Shown: in pieces, positions 24,150-31,749 of the stretch
How positions within the stretch are numbered: the first letter of the stretch is position 1
How the letters are laid out: every line of letters begins with the position of its first letter
Source of the DNA: Balneolales bacterium
GTDB lineage: Bacteria; Bacteroidota; Rhodothermia; Balneolales; Natronogracilivirgulaceae
Direction: 5' to 3'
Length of the DNA: 37,411 nucleotides
Assembly: GCA_007134845.1 (NCBI GenBank)
Contig: SLKA01000052.1
Location: 1-37,411, forward strand
Notes under the pieces: model-generated
Databases searched by the model: none
What the model was told of the DNA's origin: nothing
The model's input: only the letters and a program-made list of their open reading frames with translations
Translations under genes and position numbers: made by a program

Positions 24150-26055
24150 ATGTGATACTGGCCGGCAGCCCTGTTTCGGGATCGAATCCGGTGGGCACGA
24201 CCACGGTTGGATGACCTGTCAGGTTGGTGATCAGCAGATTGTTGCCGGCAAATGACGGAGTCACGTACACATCCACCCCGCTGATCGCCTCATTCATCTG
24301 GTGCATCAGAAGTGTGCGTACCCGGTTCGCCTGAATATATTCGACAGCGGGTACAAACCGTGCTGTCCGAAAGACGTTCGGCCAGGCATTTTTGATCTGG
24401 CGGACCATCAGCGTATCCCGGCCCGAGCGTGTGAGTTCATCAAAAGCGGCTGCGGCCTCAACACTCAGGATCATACGCAGTGCGGTATATGGCATTTCCG
24501 GAAGTGTAACCGGCACCAGCTCAGCACCCAGCGATTCCAGTACACGAAGCACTTCTGCATCATAACTGCTGTATGGATACTCCGATTCCAATGCCGCCTT
24601 TTCATAGCCGATTTTCAGACGTGCAAAGTCAAAATCGGGATCATAGTTGAATGGCAGGTCATAAACACCAGAGAGCTCCCACCCACCGGCAGGGCCACTT
24701 CCTACTTCATGCGAATGCTCGGAATGCGATCTTCCCAGTTGCGATATTCCTGGTTGTGGTATCTCTGGTTGCGATCTTCCCGGTTGCGGTATATTCGGGG
24801 GACCGTGAATAGCTGCGAAAACCAATGCGGCATCATGCGCAGACCGGGTAATCGGTCCGATCTTGTCCATACTCCAGCTCAATGTCATGGCGCCCTGGCG
24901 ACTGACCCGGTCGTAGGTCGGGCGCAGTCCGGTCACACCGTTTCTGGTCGAAGGCGATACAATGGAACCCAGCGTTTCCGATCCGATGGAAAACGCCACG
25001 AGTCCGGCCGCTGCTGCCGAAGCCGGTCCTGCACTTGATCCGCTGCTGCCAAAATCTGTATTCCAGGGCGTGCGCGTCATCCCACCAAACCATACATCCC
25101 CCCAGGCCAGCTCTCCCAGCGACAATTTGGCGAGATGCACTGCGCCGGCCTCATCCAGTTTCCGGATCACCACGGCCGTCTCATCGATTGTCTGATCGCG
25201 ATACGGCACCGATCCCCAGGTCACCGGATAGCCTTCCAGCGCCAGCAGATCCTTGGTTCCATACGGAATACCATGCAGCGGACCGCGATAGATACCCTGA
25301 GCCAGTTCCTCATCAGCCTGACGTGCCTGGCGGCGAGCCAGATCGGGTGTCAGTGAAACGACCGTTTTGAGTTGTTCATCATACCGCCGGATGCGGTCAA
25401 GATAGAGTTCGGTAAGCTCCAGTGAACTGATTTTGCGGTCACGGATCAATACAGACAGCTTTTCAATCGGATAAAAGGCGAGTTCCTCCCGGTGCTCCGG
25501 CAGCTCAACCGATTCGGGCAATTTCCAATCGATTGGACGCTGTTCCAAATCCGGCTGACGACCGGTGACCAGCGGATTGAACTGCAGAGCCGGCATCACA
25601 TCATTACCTATTTCCAGATTGCGGAGTCCCTTGTAATTTTCGAGATTGGAACGCAGGCCATCCATCATTGAGTCACGCTGGGCCTCATCAAACGAAAGGC
25701 CGAACAGTTTTTGCGCTTCGGCCACAGTCTGTGGACTGACTGGCACGTCCTGTTCTGAAATGCGTCCGTCATCTGATTGACCTTCGACTTCTTCCGGTTC
25801 AGTAGCATCACCATCAGCATCAGCGGCAGCACCAGGATCATCTGCAATATCTCCGCAGGGAACGAAGATATCGCCAAAATCCTGGTCATCGGATTCGGTA
25901 TCTCCACAGGGTGCAAGCTCTTCACCAATATCCGGGTTCCATGCATCGGCGGGCTCATCATCAGCAGACACATGCATGCTGACTCCCAAAAAGAGCAACG
26001 AAACAACTGCCACACCCGCGAGAAACCAGCTCACCTGCCATTTCCAATAGTTCAT
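24031..26055 (-). CDS. Exported amidase signature family protein
   Basis: Amidase-signature hydrolase of 674 residues, acting on an unknown amide. A signal or anchor segment (about 8-31) exports it. Residues 32-105 are an acidic spacer containing two PCGD motifs (49-52 and 66-69). The catalytic Lys-cisSer-Ser triad is K268 (GIPYGTKDL), S340 (GSSGSSAG) and S364 (SETLGSIVSPS). The SSAGPAS and GSETLGSIVSPSTRNGVTGLRP style marks a subgroup often annotated as amidase or Asp/Glu-tRNA amidotransferase subunit A-like. At 421-445 there is a pentapeptide-repeat insertion encoded by a 15-bp DNA repeat. The 5' leader holds a 14-bp AAGGA-type array, the last copy lying about 8 nt from the ATG. The 3' end overlaps the convergent CPBP gene by 119 nt. 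Confidence 0.9.
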   Translation of the reverse strand: MNYWKWQVSWFLAGVAVVSLLFLGVSMHVSADDEPADAWNPDIGEELAPCGDTESDDQDFGDIFVPCGDIADDPGAAADADGDATEPEEVEGQSDDGRISEQDVPVSPQTVAEAQKLFGLSFDEAQRDSMMDGLRSNLENYKGLRNLEIGNDVMPALQFNPLVTGRQPDLEQRPIDWKLPESVELPEHREELAFYPIEKLSVLIRDRKISSLELTELYLDRIRRYDEQLKTVVSLTPDLARRQARQADEELAQGIYRGPLHGIPYGTKDLLALEGYPVTWGSVPYRDQTIDETAVVIRKLDEAGAVHLAKLSLGELAWGDVWFGGMTRTPWNTDFGSSGSSAGPASAAAAGLVAFSIGSETLGSIVSPSTRNGVTGLRPTYDRVSRQGAMTLSWSMDKIGPITRSAHDAALVFAAIHGPPNIPQPGRSQPEIPQPGISQLGRSHSEHSHEVGSGPAGGWELSGVYDLPFNYDPDFDFARLKIGYEKAALESEYPYSSYDAEVLRVLESLGAELVPVTLPEMPYTALRMILSVEAAAAFDELTRSGRDTLMVRQIKNAWPNVFRTARFVPAVEYIQANRVRTLLMHQMNEAISGVDVYVTPSFAGNNLLITNLTGHPTVVVPTGFDPETGLPASITFSGHLFDEGTVLALARAYQSVTDHHQKVPPGFLEKAADD
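24723..24797 (-). repeat. 15-bp tandem repeat, five units, inside the amidase gene
   Basis: Five units of 15 bp, consensus GTTGYGRTMTYYSNG on the plus strand (GTTGCGATATTCCTG, GTTGTGGTATCTCTG, GTTGCGATCTTCCCG and others), give five copies of a degenerate pentapeptide in the protein: NIPQP, GRSQP, EIPQP, GISQL, GRSHS. Being in frame, copy number can change without a frameshift. Confidence 0.75.
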
Positions 26056-26062
26056 TTGTGCA

Positions 26063-26162
26063 GTCCTTTATAGGTATTCCTTAGTGGGTTGTCCTTTGTG
26101 ACTTGCCTTCAATAGGCAGTCCTTTATATTGATATTCCTTTTTAGATTGTCCTTTGTGTGTG
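26063..26162 (-). promoter_or_regulatory. Seven-unit 14-bp array of Shine-Dalgarno-like motifs in the amidase leader
   Basis: Units start at 26063, 26077, 26091, 26105, 26119, 26135 and 26149. Six contain TCCTT, giving AAGGA or AAAGGA on the transcribed minus strand; the fourth is a degenerate GCCTT. Blocks 1-3 and 5-7 repeat in the same order. The most proximal AAAGGA is well spaced before the amidase ATG. The other five would be decoy or standby ribosome sites if the leader is transcribed from further upstream. No gene occupies 26056-26330. Confidence 0.6.
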
Positions 26163-26330
26163 TGGATTGCTGATCAACGTAATCTGCGGTCCGGGTACTA
26201 TCTCAAGGTAATTTATTTAGCTGATTAATGCACTTCCGAACCAAGGTGCGGCACTTTTCCCGGTTGACAGGATTCACTGCCGGTTCTCCAGAACAACAGG
26301 GACGCCCTTCATCGGTGATTCTGCCATGCT

Positions 26331-28991
26331 CTATCCTTCCGCCCGTAAAATTTCCAGTGGTTTGCTGCGCAAGACACCAAGAAAATTCAGGAATCCGACT
26401 GCGATGGTTAGACCGATCACAACAAAAGAGGCAATCACAAGTGCCAGCATATCTGGAACAAAGACAAGATCAAAGAAAAACCATGCAAGCAGCCAGCCGG
26501 CAACGATAGCGAGCAGCGTGCCGGTCAGACAAGCCAGTGTACCCAGCCACAGGTATTCGACAAACTGGATACCGCTGATCTGACGCCGTGAGGCCCCGAT
26601 GGTTCGCAGCAGCACCGATTCCCGGATTCTTTGAAACCGGCTGATAGCAATGGCACTGGCAAGAACGATAAGTCCGGTCAGAATACTGAACAATGCCATG
26701 AACTGAACGGCTATGGCCACTTTATCGAGGAATGCCTGCACACTCTCCAGAACCAGTCCGACATCAATGGCCGATATGTTGGGATGGGCCCGGACCATCT
26801 CCTGCTGAAGCCGGACAATACTTTCCTTGTCAGGAACCCGCAAGGACATGGCATAAAACTGGGGAGCAGGTTCGAGCACACCTGCAGGAAACAGTACGAA
26901 AAAATTGGGCTCCGGCCGTTGAAAATCAACATCACGAATGGATGCCACACGGGTTTCAACCGGAACCCCCTGCACGTCGAATGTCAGCCTGTCATCGAGT
27001 CCGACATCCAGATCTTCTGCCAGGCGATATTCAAGCGAAACCGGCACAATGACATCCGATCCGATTTCTTCCGAACGGCCGACCCATTCTCCCTCACGGA
27101 TGGTTTCGGCATCATTGAGCTCTTCGCGGTAGGTGATCCGGTATTCACGCGTCAGCGCCCAGGTGCCCGCCGTTCTTGCGGTATCACGACGGATTTCCCG
27201 CACCGGCTGATTGTTAAGGTGCGTAAGACGCATGGAGACAATCGGCACATTTTCAAGGACTTTCGCTCCATTTCGTTCAGCAATTTCCTGCACATCATCT
27301 GTTTGATCGTGCTGAATGTCATAAAAAATCAGGTTGGGCTGATTTCCGCCAGTCTGAAACTCGATCCGCTGCAGGATCATTTCCTGGGAAAGATACATGG
27401 AACCGATCAGCAGCATACCCATCCCGAGCGTGGTTACCAGTACAGCGGTCTGGTTGTTCGGCCGGAACATATTGGCAATACCCTGACGCCAAATGTAGGA
27501 AAATGATTTCAGGCGAAGCATCCTGGCCAGACGAACGAACAGCATGGAAGTTCCAAGAAGGATAAGGAGAGATGCGAGGATACCGGCGACAAACAGGGAA
27601 GCTGCAAAAAAGCTTTCCAGCAGGACAGTAAGTATCACCATGAGCAGAAGAATGATGGCTAGGCCGGCTGATACCTTGATCCGTTTCGGCACATGCGCAA
27701 GAGGTGAAAAATCAGTTGCGCGGATCGTAAGCAGCGGCGGGATATTTGTGATGCTTAGCAGCGGCAGCACTGCGAGGGCAAAGCTGACTATGACACCCGT
27801 AAGAAAACCGAGCAGCAGTGCGGGTATGGAAATTTGCTGAATCAGATCAAATGGCAGGAAGTCGCTGAAAAACAGTGGTAAAAAACGCTGTACCAGCAGT
27901 CCGCCAAGAGAACCGGCGAATGAACCTGCCAGTCCGAGTCCGGCGATTTGCAAGCCGAAGATGTAAAGTGTCTGTTTTGATGAAGCTCCAAGGCAGCGCA
28001 GTGTCGCGACTGTCGTACTCTTTCGCTTGATGTAAACATAGACCGCGCTTGCAACGCCCAGTGCACCGAGCATGAGTGCGATAAAACCGACCATTCCAAG
28101 AAATTTTGCAAGCAGGTCAATGACTTGAGCAAAATCCTCTTTTCGGGAGGCGACTGTGGTGACACTGATACGCCGGTCCAGAACGGCATCCCGAATCACC
28201 GAGGCCAGCTCCTGCATATGCACTTCGTCAGAGGGATGCGTCCTGGTCCCGTCAACGAGGTCGTTACCTCCATCCCCTCCAAACCGGAACCACGTTTTAT
28301 ATTGCACCCGGCTGCCGCGGTCGAGCAGATTCGTTCCTTCAATGACATTCCGCGGGACAATTACCCGCGGACCGATAAGCGAAAAAGCAGCCGATTCTCC
28401 GGGTACTTCCAGGATAATGCCTGAGATCTGAAGCCACTCACTGCCTACCCGAATCGAGTCACCAACCTGCAAACCAAACTGGTTCATTACAGGCCGGTCT
28501 ACTAGCGCTGTGCCCGCTGCCTGGTATTCCAATGCGGCGCCCGGCGGCAGGGTTTTGATTTCGCCATAAAAAGGGAATCCGCCTTCAATTGCACGTATTT
28601 GTGAAAGCCGGGTGGCCTCTGTACCGCTTGCAGGGCGATCTGCCGCTTCATGATCGGCCGATGGTCCTGTGCCGGGCCGGTCACCGGAAACCCGGAAGAG
28701 CACCATGGAAGAAAATTCAATGGAACGTGCCTGTTCTCCTCCGATTGAATCGATCACACTTTGAAGCCGGGAATTGTAGGGTTCATTCTGACTAATTTCC
28801 AGATCGGCACCCAGCAATTCTTTGGCCTGGTCGTTGACCGTCAGCAGTACATCACTGCGAAATGACAGGATCGCAACAAGTGCCGCAACACCCGCGACAA
28901 TGCCGCCGCAATACAGGAGCAGGCTGCCAAGCTGCGAACGCGCATCCCGCCATGCGGTCTTCATACTGAACAGGTCGGGCAGGAGGTTCAT
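26331..28991 (-). CDS. ABC transporter permease, FtsX/MacB family (YbbP-like)
   Basis: Large inner-membrane permease of 886 residues, in the family of E. coli YbbP. There is one N-terminal transmembrane segment, then a long periplasmic domain (about 45-285). A first FtsX domain at about 290-410 contains KRKSTTVATLRCLGASSKQ. More transmembrane segments (about 430-530) follow, then a second periplasmic domain (about 535-755) and a C-terminal FtsX domain with RIRESVLLRTIGASRRQISGIQ. The start codon overlaps the upstream ATPase stop (TGATG). YbbAP-type exporters are linked with lipid or lysophospholipid export, but the substrate is not known here. It is divergent from tesA, as in E. coli. Confidence 0.92.
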   Translation of the reverse strand: MNLLPDLFSMKTAWRDARSQLGSLLLYCGGIVAGVAALVAILSFRSDVLLTVNDQAKELLGADLEISQNEPYNSRLQSVIDSIGGEQARSIEFSSMVLFRVSGDRPGTGPSADHEAADRPASGTEATRLSQIRAIEGGFPFYGEIKTLPPGAALEYQAAGTALVDRPVMNQFGLQVGDSIRVGSEWLQISGIILEVPGESAAFSLIGPRVIVPRNVIEGTNLLDRGSRVQYKTWFRFGGDGGNDLVDGTRTHPSDEVHMQELASVIRDAVLDRRISVTTVASRKEDFAQVIDLLAKFLGMVGFIALMLGALGVASAVYVYIKRKSTTVATLRCLGASSKQTLYIFGLQIAGLGLAGSFAGSLGGLLVQRFLPLFFSDFLPFDLIQQISIPALLLGFLTGVIVSFALAVLPLLSITNIPPLLTIRATDFSPLAHVPKRIKVSAGLAIILLLMVILTVLLESFFAASLFVAGILASLLILLGTSMLFVRLARMLRLKSFSYIWRQGIANMFRPNNQTAVLVTTLGMGMLLIGSMYLSQEMILQRIEFQTGGNQPNLIFYDIQHDQTDDVQEIAERNGAKVLENVPIVSMRLTHLNNQPVREIRRDTARTAGTWALTREYRITYREELNDAETIREGEWVGRSEEIGSDVIVPVSLEYRLAEDLDVGLDDRLTFDVQGVPVETRVASIRDVDFQRPEPNFFVLFPAGVLEPAPQFYAMSLRVPDKESIVRLQQEMVRAHPNISAIDVGLVLESVQAFLDKVAIAVQFMALFSILTGLIVLASAIAISRFQRIRESVLLRTIGASRRQISGIQFVEYLWLGTLACLTGTLLAIVAGWLLAWFFFDLVFVPDMLALVIASFVVIGLTIAVGFLNFLGVLRSKPLEILRAEG

Positions 28992-29728
28992 CAGGATACC
29001 GATGTTTTACTGCTTGTTTCCGGAACTTCCTGCGATAACGCCGAAGAAGGTGCTGAAGCCGAATCGGAGGCTATCTCTCCCCCTTTCAACCGGATCACAC
29101 GGTCGCATCGGCCAGCCAGGTCAGGATCATGTGTCACAATGACCAGCGTCGTCCCCTCCTTGCGATTCAGTTCAAAAAGGATATCCTCAATCTGCTCTCC
29201 GGTCTCCGAATCAAGGTTTCCGGTCGGTTCATCGGCGAACAGGATGTCAGGCTTGTGAATAAAGGCCCGGGCAATGCCGACGCGCTGCTGCTCCCCGCCG
29301 GAAAGCTGTGCGGGATAATGGTGAATGCGTCCGGCGAGTCCCACTTCACCAAGCAAATGCTCGGCTTTACCGGCAACATCATCATATGCAACACCACGCA
29401 ATTCCACCGGGACCATTACGTTTTCAAGCGCGGTGAGCGTGGGAATTAATTGAAATGACTGGAAGATGAATCCGATGTGCCGGTTGCGTATGAACGCAAG
29501 ACGCTCTTCGTCAAGCTGCTGCAAGGCATGTCCTTTAAGATAGACTTCTCCGGATGTAGCCTGATCGAGTCCTGCACATAAACCAAGCAGTGTGGTTTTA
29601 CCGCTGCCCGAGGGTCCTACGATCGCACAAATGGTACCCGGCTCAATCCCGAACGAAACCCGGTTGAGCACGGTGAGCGGGCGGCTGCCGCTCTGATATG
29701 TTTTTGTCAGCTGTTTTACTATGAGCAT
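28991..29728 (-). CDS. ABC transporter ATP-binding protein (YbbA-like)
   Basis: ATPase partner of the permease, 245 residues, LolD/MacB-type. Walker A GPSGSGKTT is at 38-46, the Q-loop FQSFQLIPTLTALENVMVP near 89-107, signature LSGGEQQR at 142-149, Walker B ILFADEPTGNLD with D166/E167 and the H-loop His200. The tail after about 218 is an Ser/Ala/Glu-rich extension absent from most homologues. It overlaps the permease gene by one base, so the pair is coupled. It lies divergent from tesA across 167 nt. Confidence 0.95.
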   Translation of the reverse strand: MLIVKQLTKTYQSGSRPLTVLNRVSFGIEPGTICAIVGPSGSGKTTLLGLCAGLDQATSGEVYLKGHALQQLDEERLAFIRNRHIGFIFQSFQLIPTLTALENVMVPVELRGVAYDDVAGKAEHLLGEVGLAGRIHHYPAQLSGGEQQRVGIARAFIHKPDILFADEPTGNLDSETGEQIEDILFELNRKEGTTLVIVTHDPDLAGRCDRVIRLKGGEIASDSASAPSSALSQEVPETSSKTSVS

Positions 29729-29844
29729 GGGTACAGATATAACTATAACAAGGTGAGGACCATTACATGCATACGGTCAGGCTGTTCATTTGTTTTAAAA
29801 CTAATTTTCTGAAAAATTCGTTGCTGAAGAGGATATTTTTTACG

Positions 29845-29886
29845 AAAATGATGAATTATTAATCCAAAATGATGAATTATTAATCC
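29845..29886. repeat. Exact 21-bp tandem duplication in the ybbA-tesA divergent region
   Basis: The 21-bp unit starting AAAATGATGAATTATTAATC at 29845-29865 recurs without change at 29866-29886, ending 9 nt before the tesA ATG. The unit is AT-rich and contains AATTATTAAT. It covers the place where the tesA ribosome site or promoter should be, so the duplication may affect both divergent genes. Confidence 0.9.
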
Positions 29887-29895
29887 AATGAATCC

Positions 29896-30621
29896 ATGAA
29901 CACATATTCGGCCACACTGCTTTTTTCCTGTCTCATGATTTTGATGATATCTGCCGGTCATGCTGATGCATCCCTTGCTGCTGATCCTGCGAGTGCAGCA
30001 CCTGTCCCAAATAATACAGTCCCTGGTCCTGACAATTCAGCCCCTGCCCCTGACATTATTGACGCAGTCGGAATCACCATACTCTTTTTCGGTGACAGCA
30101 TCACTGCCGGCTATGGACTCGACATCGAGCAGGCCTTTCCGGCCCTGATTGGTGCGAAAGCCGATTCACTGGGATATGAGGTAGAAGTTGTAAATGCGGG
30201 GGTGAGCGGTGAGACATCAGCCGGCGGACTACGTCGGGTTGACTGGATCCTTCAGCGACCATTTGACATCTTTGTGCTGGAACTTGGCGCCAATGACGGT
30301 TTGCGCGGAATGGATCCGGATCATACCCGGGAGAACCTTCAGGGCATCATAGACAAAATATTTAAAAAACGGCCGGATGTCCGGATCGTTCTGACCGGCA
30401 TGGAAGCGCCCCCCAACATGGGCGATGAATATACTCTGGAGTTTCGTCAATTGTTCAGGGATCTGGCTGCGTCCAACGAGGTAACCTTCATGCCATTCAT
30501 TCTCGAAGATGTGGCCGGCGAGCCTGACCTCAATCAAGCGGATGGCATTCATCCAACCGCAGAGGGACACCGGATCATTGCAGGCAATGTGTGGGATATA
30601 CTGGAACCGATGCTGAAATAA
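29896..30621 (+). CDS. tesA: Arylesterase/lysophospholipase TesA, SGNH hydrolase
   Basis: Exported esterase of the SGNH/GDSL family, 241 residues. It has a signal peptide (about 1-28) and a Pro/Asn-rich linker (about 33-55). Block I is FFGDSITAGYGL with the nucleophile Ser68, block II NAGVSGETSAGG with Gly105, block III GANDGLRG with Asn133, and block V DGIHPTAEGH with Asp216 and His219. This matches E. coli TesA, a periplasmic thioesterase/lysophospholipase that also lies divergent from ybbA-ybbP. It is followed 7 nt later by a DUF2905 gene. The shared neighbourhood suggests a common lipid-related process (inference). Confidence 0.94.
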   Translation: MNTYSATLLFSCLMILMISAGHADASLAADPASAAPVPNNTVPGPDNSAPAPDIIDAVGITILFFGDSITAGYGLDIEQAFPALIGAKADSLGYEVEVVNAGVSGETSAGGLRRVDWILQRPFDIFVLELGANDGLRGMDPDHTRENLQGIIDKIFKKRPDVRIVLTGMEAPPNMGDEYTLEFRQLFRDLAASNEVTFMPFILEDVAGEPDLNQADGIHPTAEGHRIIAGNVWDILEPMLK

Positions 30622-30628
30622 GATCGAT

Positions 30629-30841
30629 ATGGCACGCTACATCATCCTTACCGGCATTATTTTTGTGATCATCGGCATTATCCTGCAACTGTTTCCCGGG
30701 CTGATGCACTGGCTGGGACGGCTTCCCGGGGATATTCGCTACGAGTCGGGATCCACCCGCATCTACATCCCCATAACCACCATGATTCTGCTGAGCATTC
30801 TGCTCACCATAGCGGTCAACCTGCTGCGACGATTGCTGTAA
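30629..30841 (+). CDS. DUF2905 family small membrane protein
   Basis: A 70-residue protein with two hydrophobic segments (about 5-24 and 49-66) joined by WLGRLPGDIRYESGSTRIYIPITT. The GRLPGDI core and PITT before the second segment match DUF2905. The function is unknown. It starts 7 nt after tesA, so it is probably co-transcribed with it. Confidence 0.9.
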   Translation: MARYIILTGIIFVIIGIILQLFPGLMHWLGRLPGDIRYESGSTRIYIPITTMILLSILLTIAVNLLRRLL

Positions 30842-30908
30842 CAGGTTGCATCCGGTACGTCTAAGGCTTATACCACCATAGCCGCATTTTATAATTTCTT
30901 ATTACATT

Positions 30909-31631
30909 ATGTCCATGGCTTATCGATACTTCGATCCGGAAATTCGCTACATAGGCTGGACATCCCGTATCCGCACTGCAAGGAAGGTGTATCTTGGTCT
31001 GGAATTCATCCTGTTGTTCCTGGCCATTCCGGCCCTTGTATTCTATGATCTGATGCCTTTTTCAAAGATCGGAATACTGCTGGGCTTCACGCTGCTCTGT
31101 GCCTTTCTGCTCTGGCGCGACAAGCGCTTCAACCGTAAAAAACTCTGGAATACACAAGGCCTTCGAAAATCATTGCGGAGTATACTGTTACGGTTTATAC
31201 CGGCGGCTGTTTTTCTGACCATCATTATCCTGATGCTGGAACCCGATCAACTCTTCAACATGGTCCGAAATGACTTCAATGCCTGGCTATTTGTGGTAAT
31301 AGCCTATCCACTGTTTTCAGTCTATCCACAGGAGATCATTTACCGCGCATTTGTCTTCCACCGTTACGATGCGATATTCCCCAAGCAGCGGTTCATGATT
31401 CACGTCAATGCCCTGAGTTTTGGCTACCTGCACATCATATTCGGTAATTATCCGGCCATTTTTCTCACCTATGGAGCCGGATATCTCTTCGCACGCACGT
31501 ATGCGGAGTCCAAATCGCTGTTGGCTGTTTCCATTGAACACGCCCTCTACGGAATTCTGATTTTCACCATCGGCTTCAATACCTATTTTCTCAATTCTGT
31601 GGTACTGGACCTCAATCTTTTCTTCAAATAA
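30909..31631 (+). CDS. CPBP family membrane protein with a variant active-site motif
   Basis: Multi-pass membrane protein of 240 residues (hydrophobic segments about 28-47, 53-70, 92-110, 125-140, 182-198, 205-235). It has the CPBP pattern, but motif 1 is QEIIYR with Q141, E142 and R146 in place of the usual EExxxR. The FxxxH motif is FGYLH (F171, H175), and the third motif has His211 in SIEHALYG. The missing first glutamate may reduce or change catalysis, although the second one, Arg and both His remain. The annotation is by motif. The neighbours are a DUF2905 gene and a secreted DUF3160 protein, which give no clear role. Start: ATG 30909, with Met3 as an alternative. Confidence 0.8.
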   Translation: MSMAYRYFDPEIRYIGWTSRIRTARKVYLGLEFILLFLAIPALVFYDLMPFSKIGILLGFTLLCAFLLWRDKRFNRKKLWNTQGLRKSLRSILLRFIPAAVFLTIIILMLEPDQLFNMVRNDFNAWLFVVIAYPLFSVYPQEIIYRAFVFHRYDAIFPKQRFMIHVNALSFGYLHIIFGNYPAIFLTYGAGYLFARTYAESKSLLAVSIEHALYGILIFTIGFNTYFLNSVVLDLNLFFK

Positions 31632-31660
31632 CGCCGGATATGCAGCCCTGGACACATTAA

Positions 31661-31689
31661 TTGCCGTCCTCCCTCTTGCTTTACTTTTG
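31661..31689 (+). promoter_or_regulatory. Bacteroidota-type promoter candidate for the DUF3160 gene
   Basis: TTG at 31661-31663 and TACTTTTG at 31682-31689 (fits TAnnTTTG exactly) are separated by 18 nt. Transcription would start near 31696, about 54 nt before the ATG at 31750. The spacing is at the short end for this promoter class. Confidence 0.4.
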
Positions 31690-31749
31690 CAGTTTTAATA
31701 AATTGAATATCAAGCAGTTGCATGTTGTCTGACCTTAATCTCAGTAGTC

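Noticed and set aside
24301-25038. 245-codon plus-strand frame antisense to the amidase
   Set aside because: Amidase catalytic motifs are intact on the other strand; this frame has no recognisable domain.
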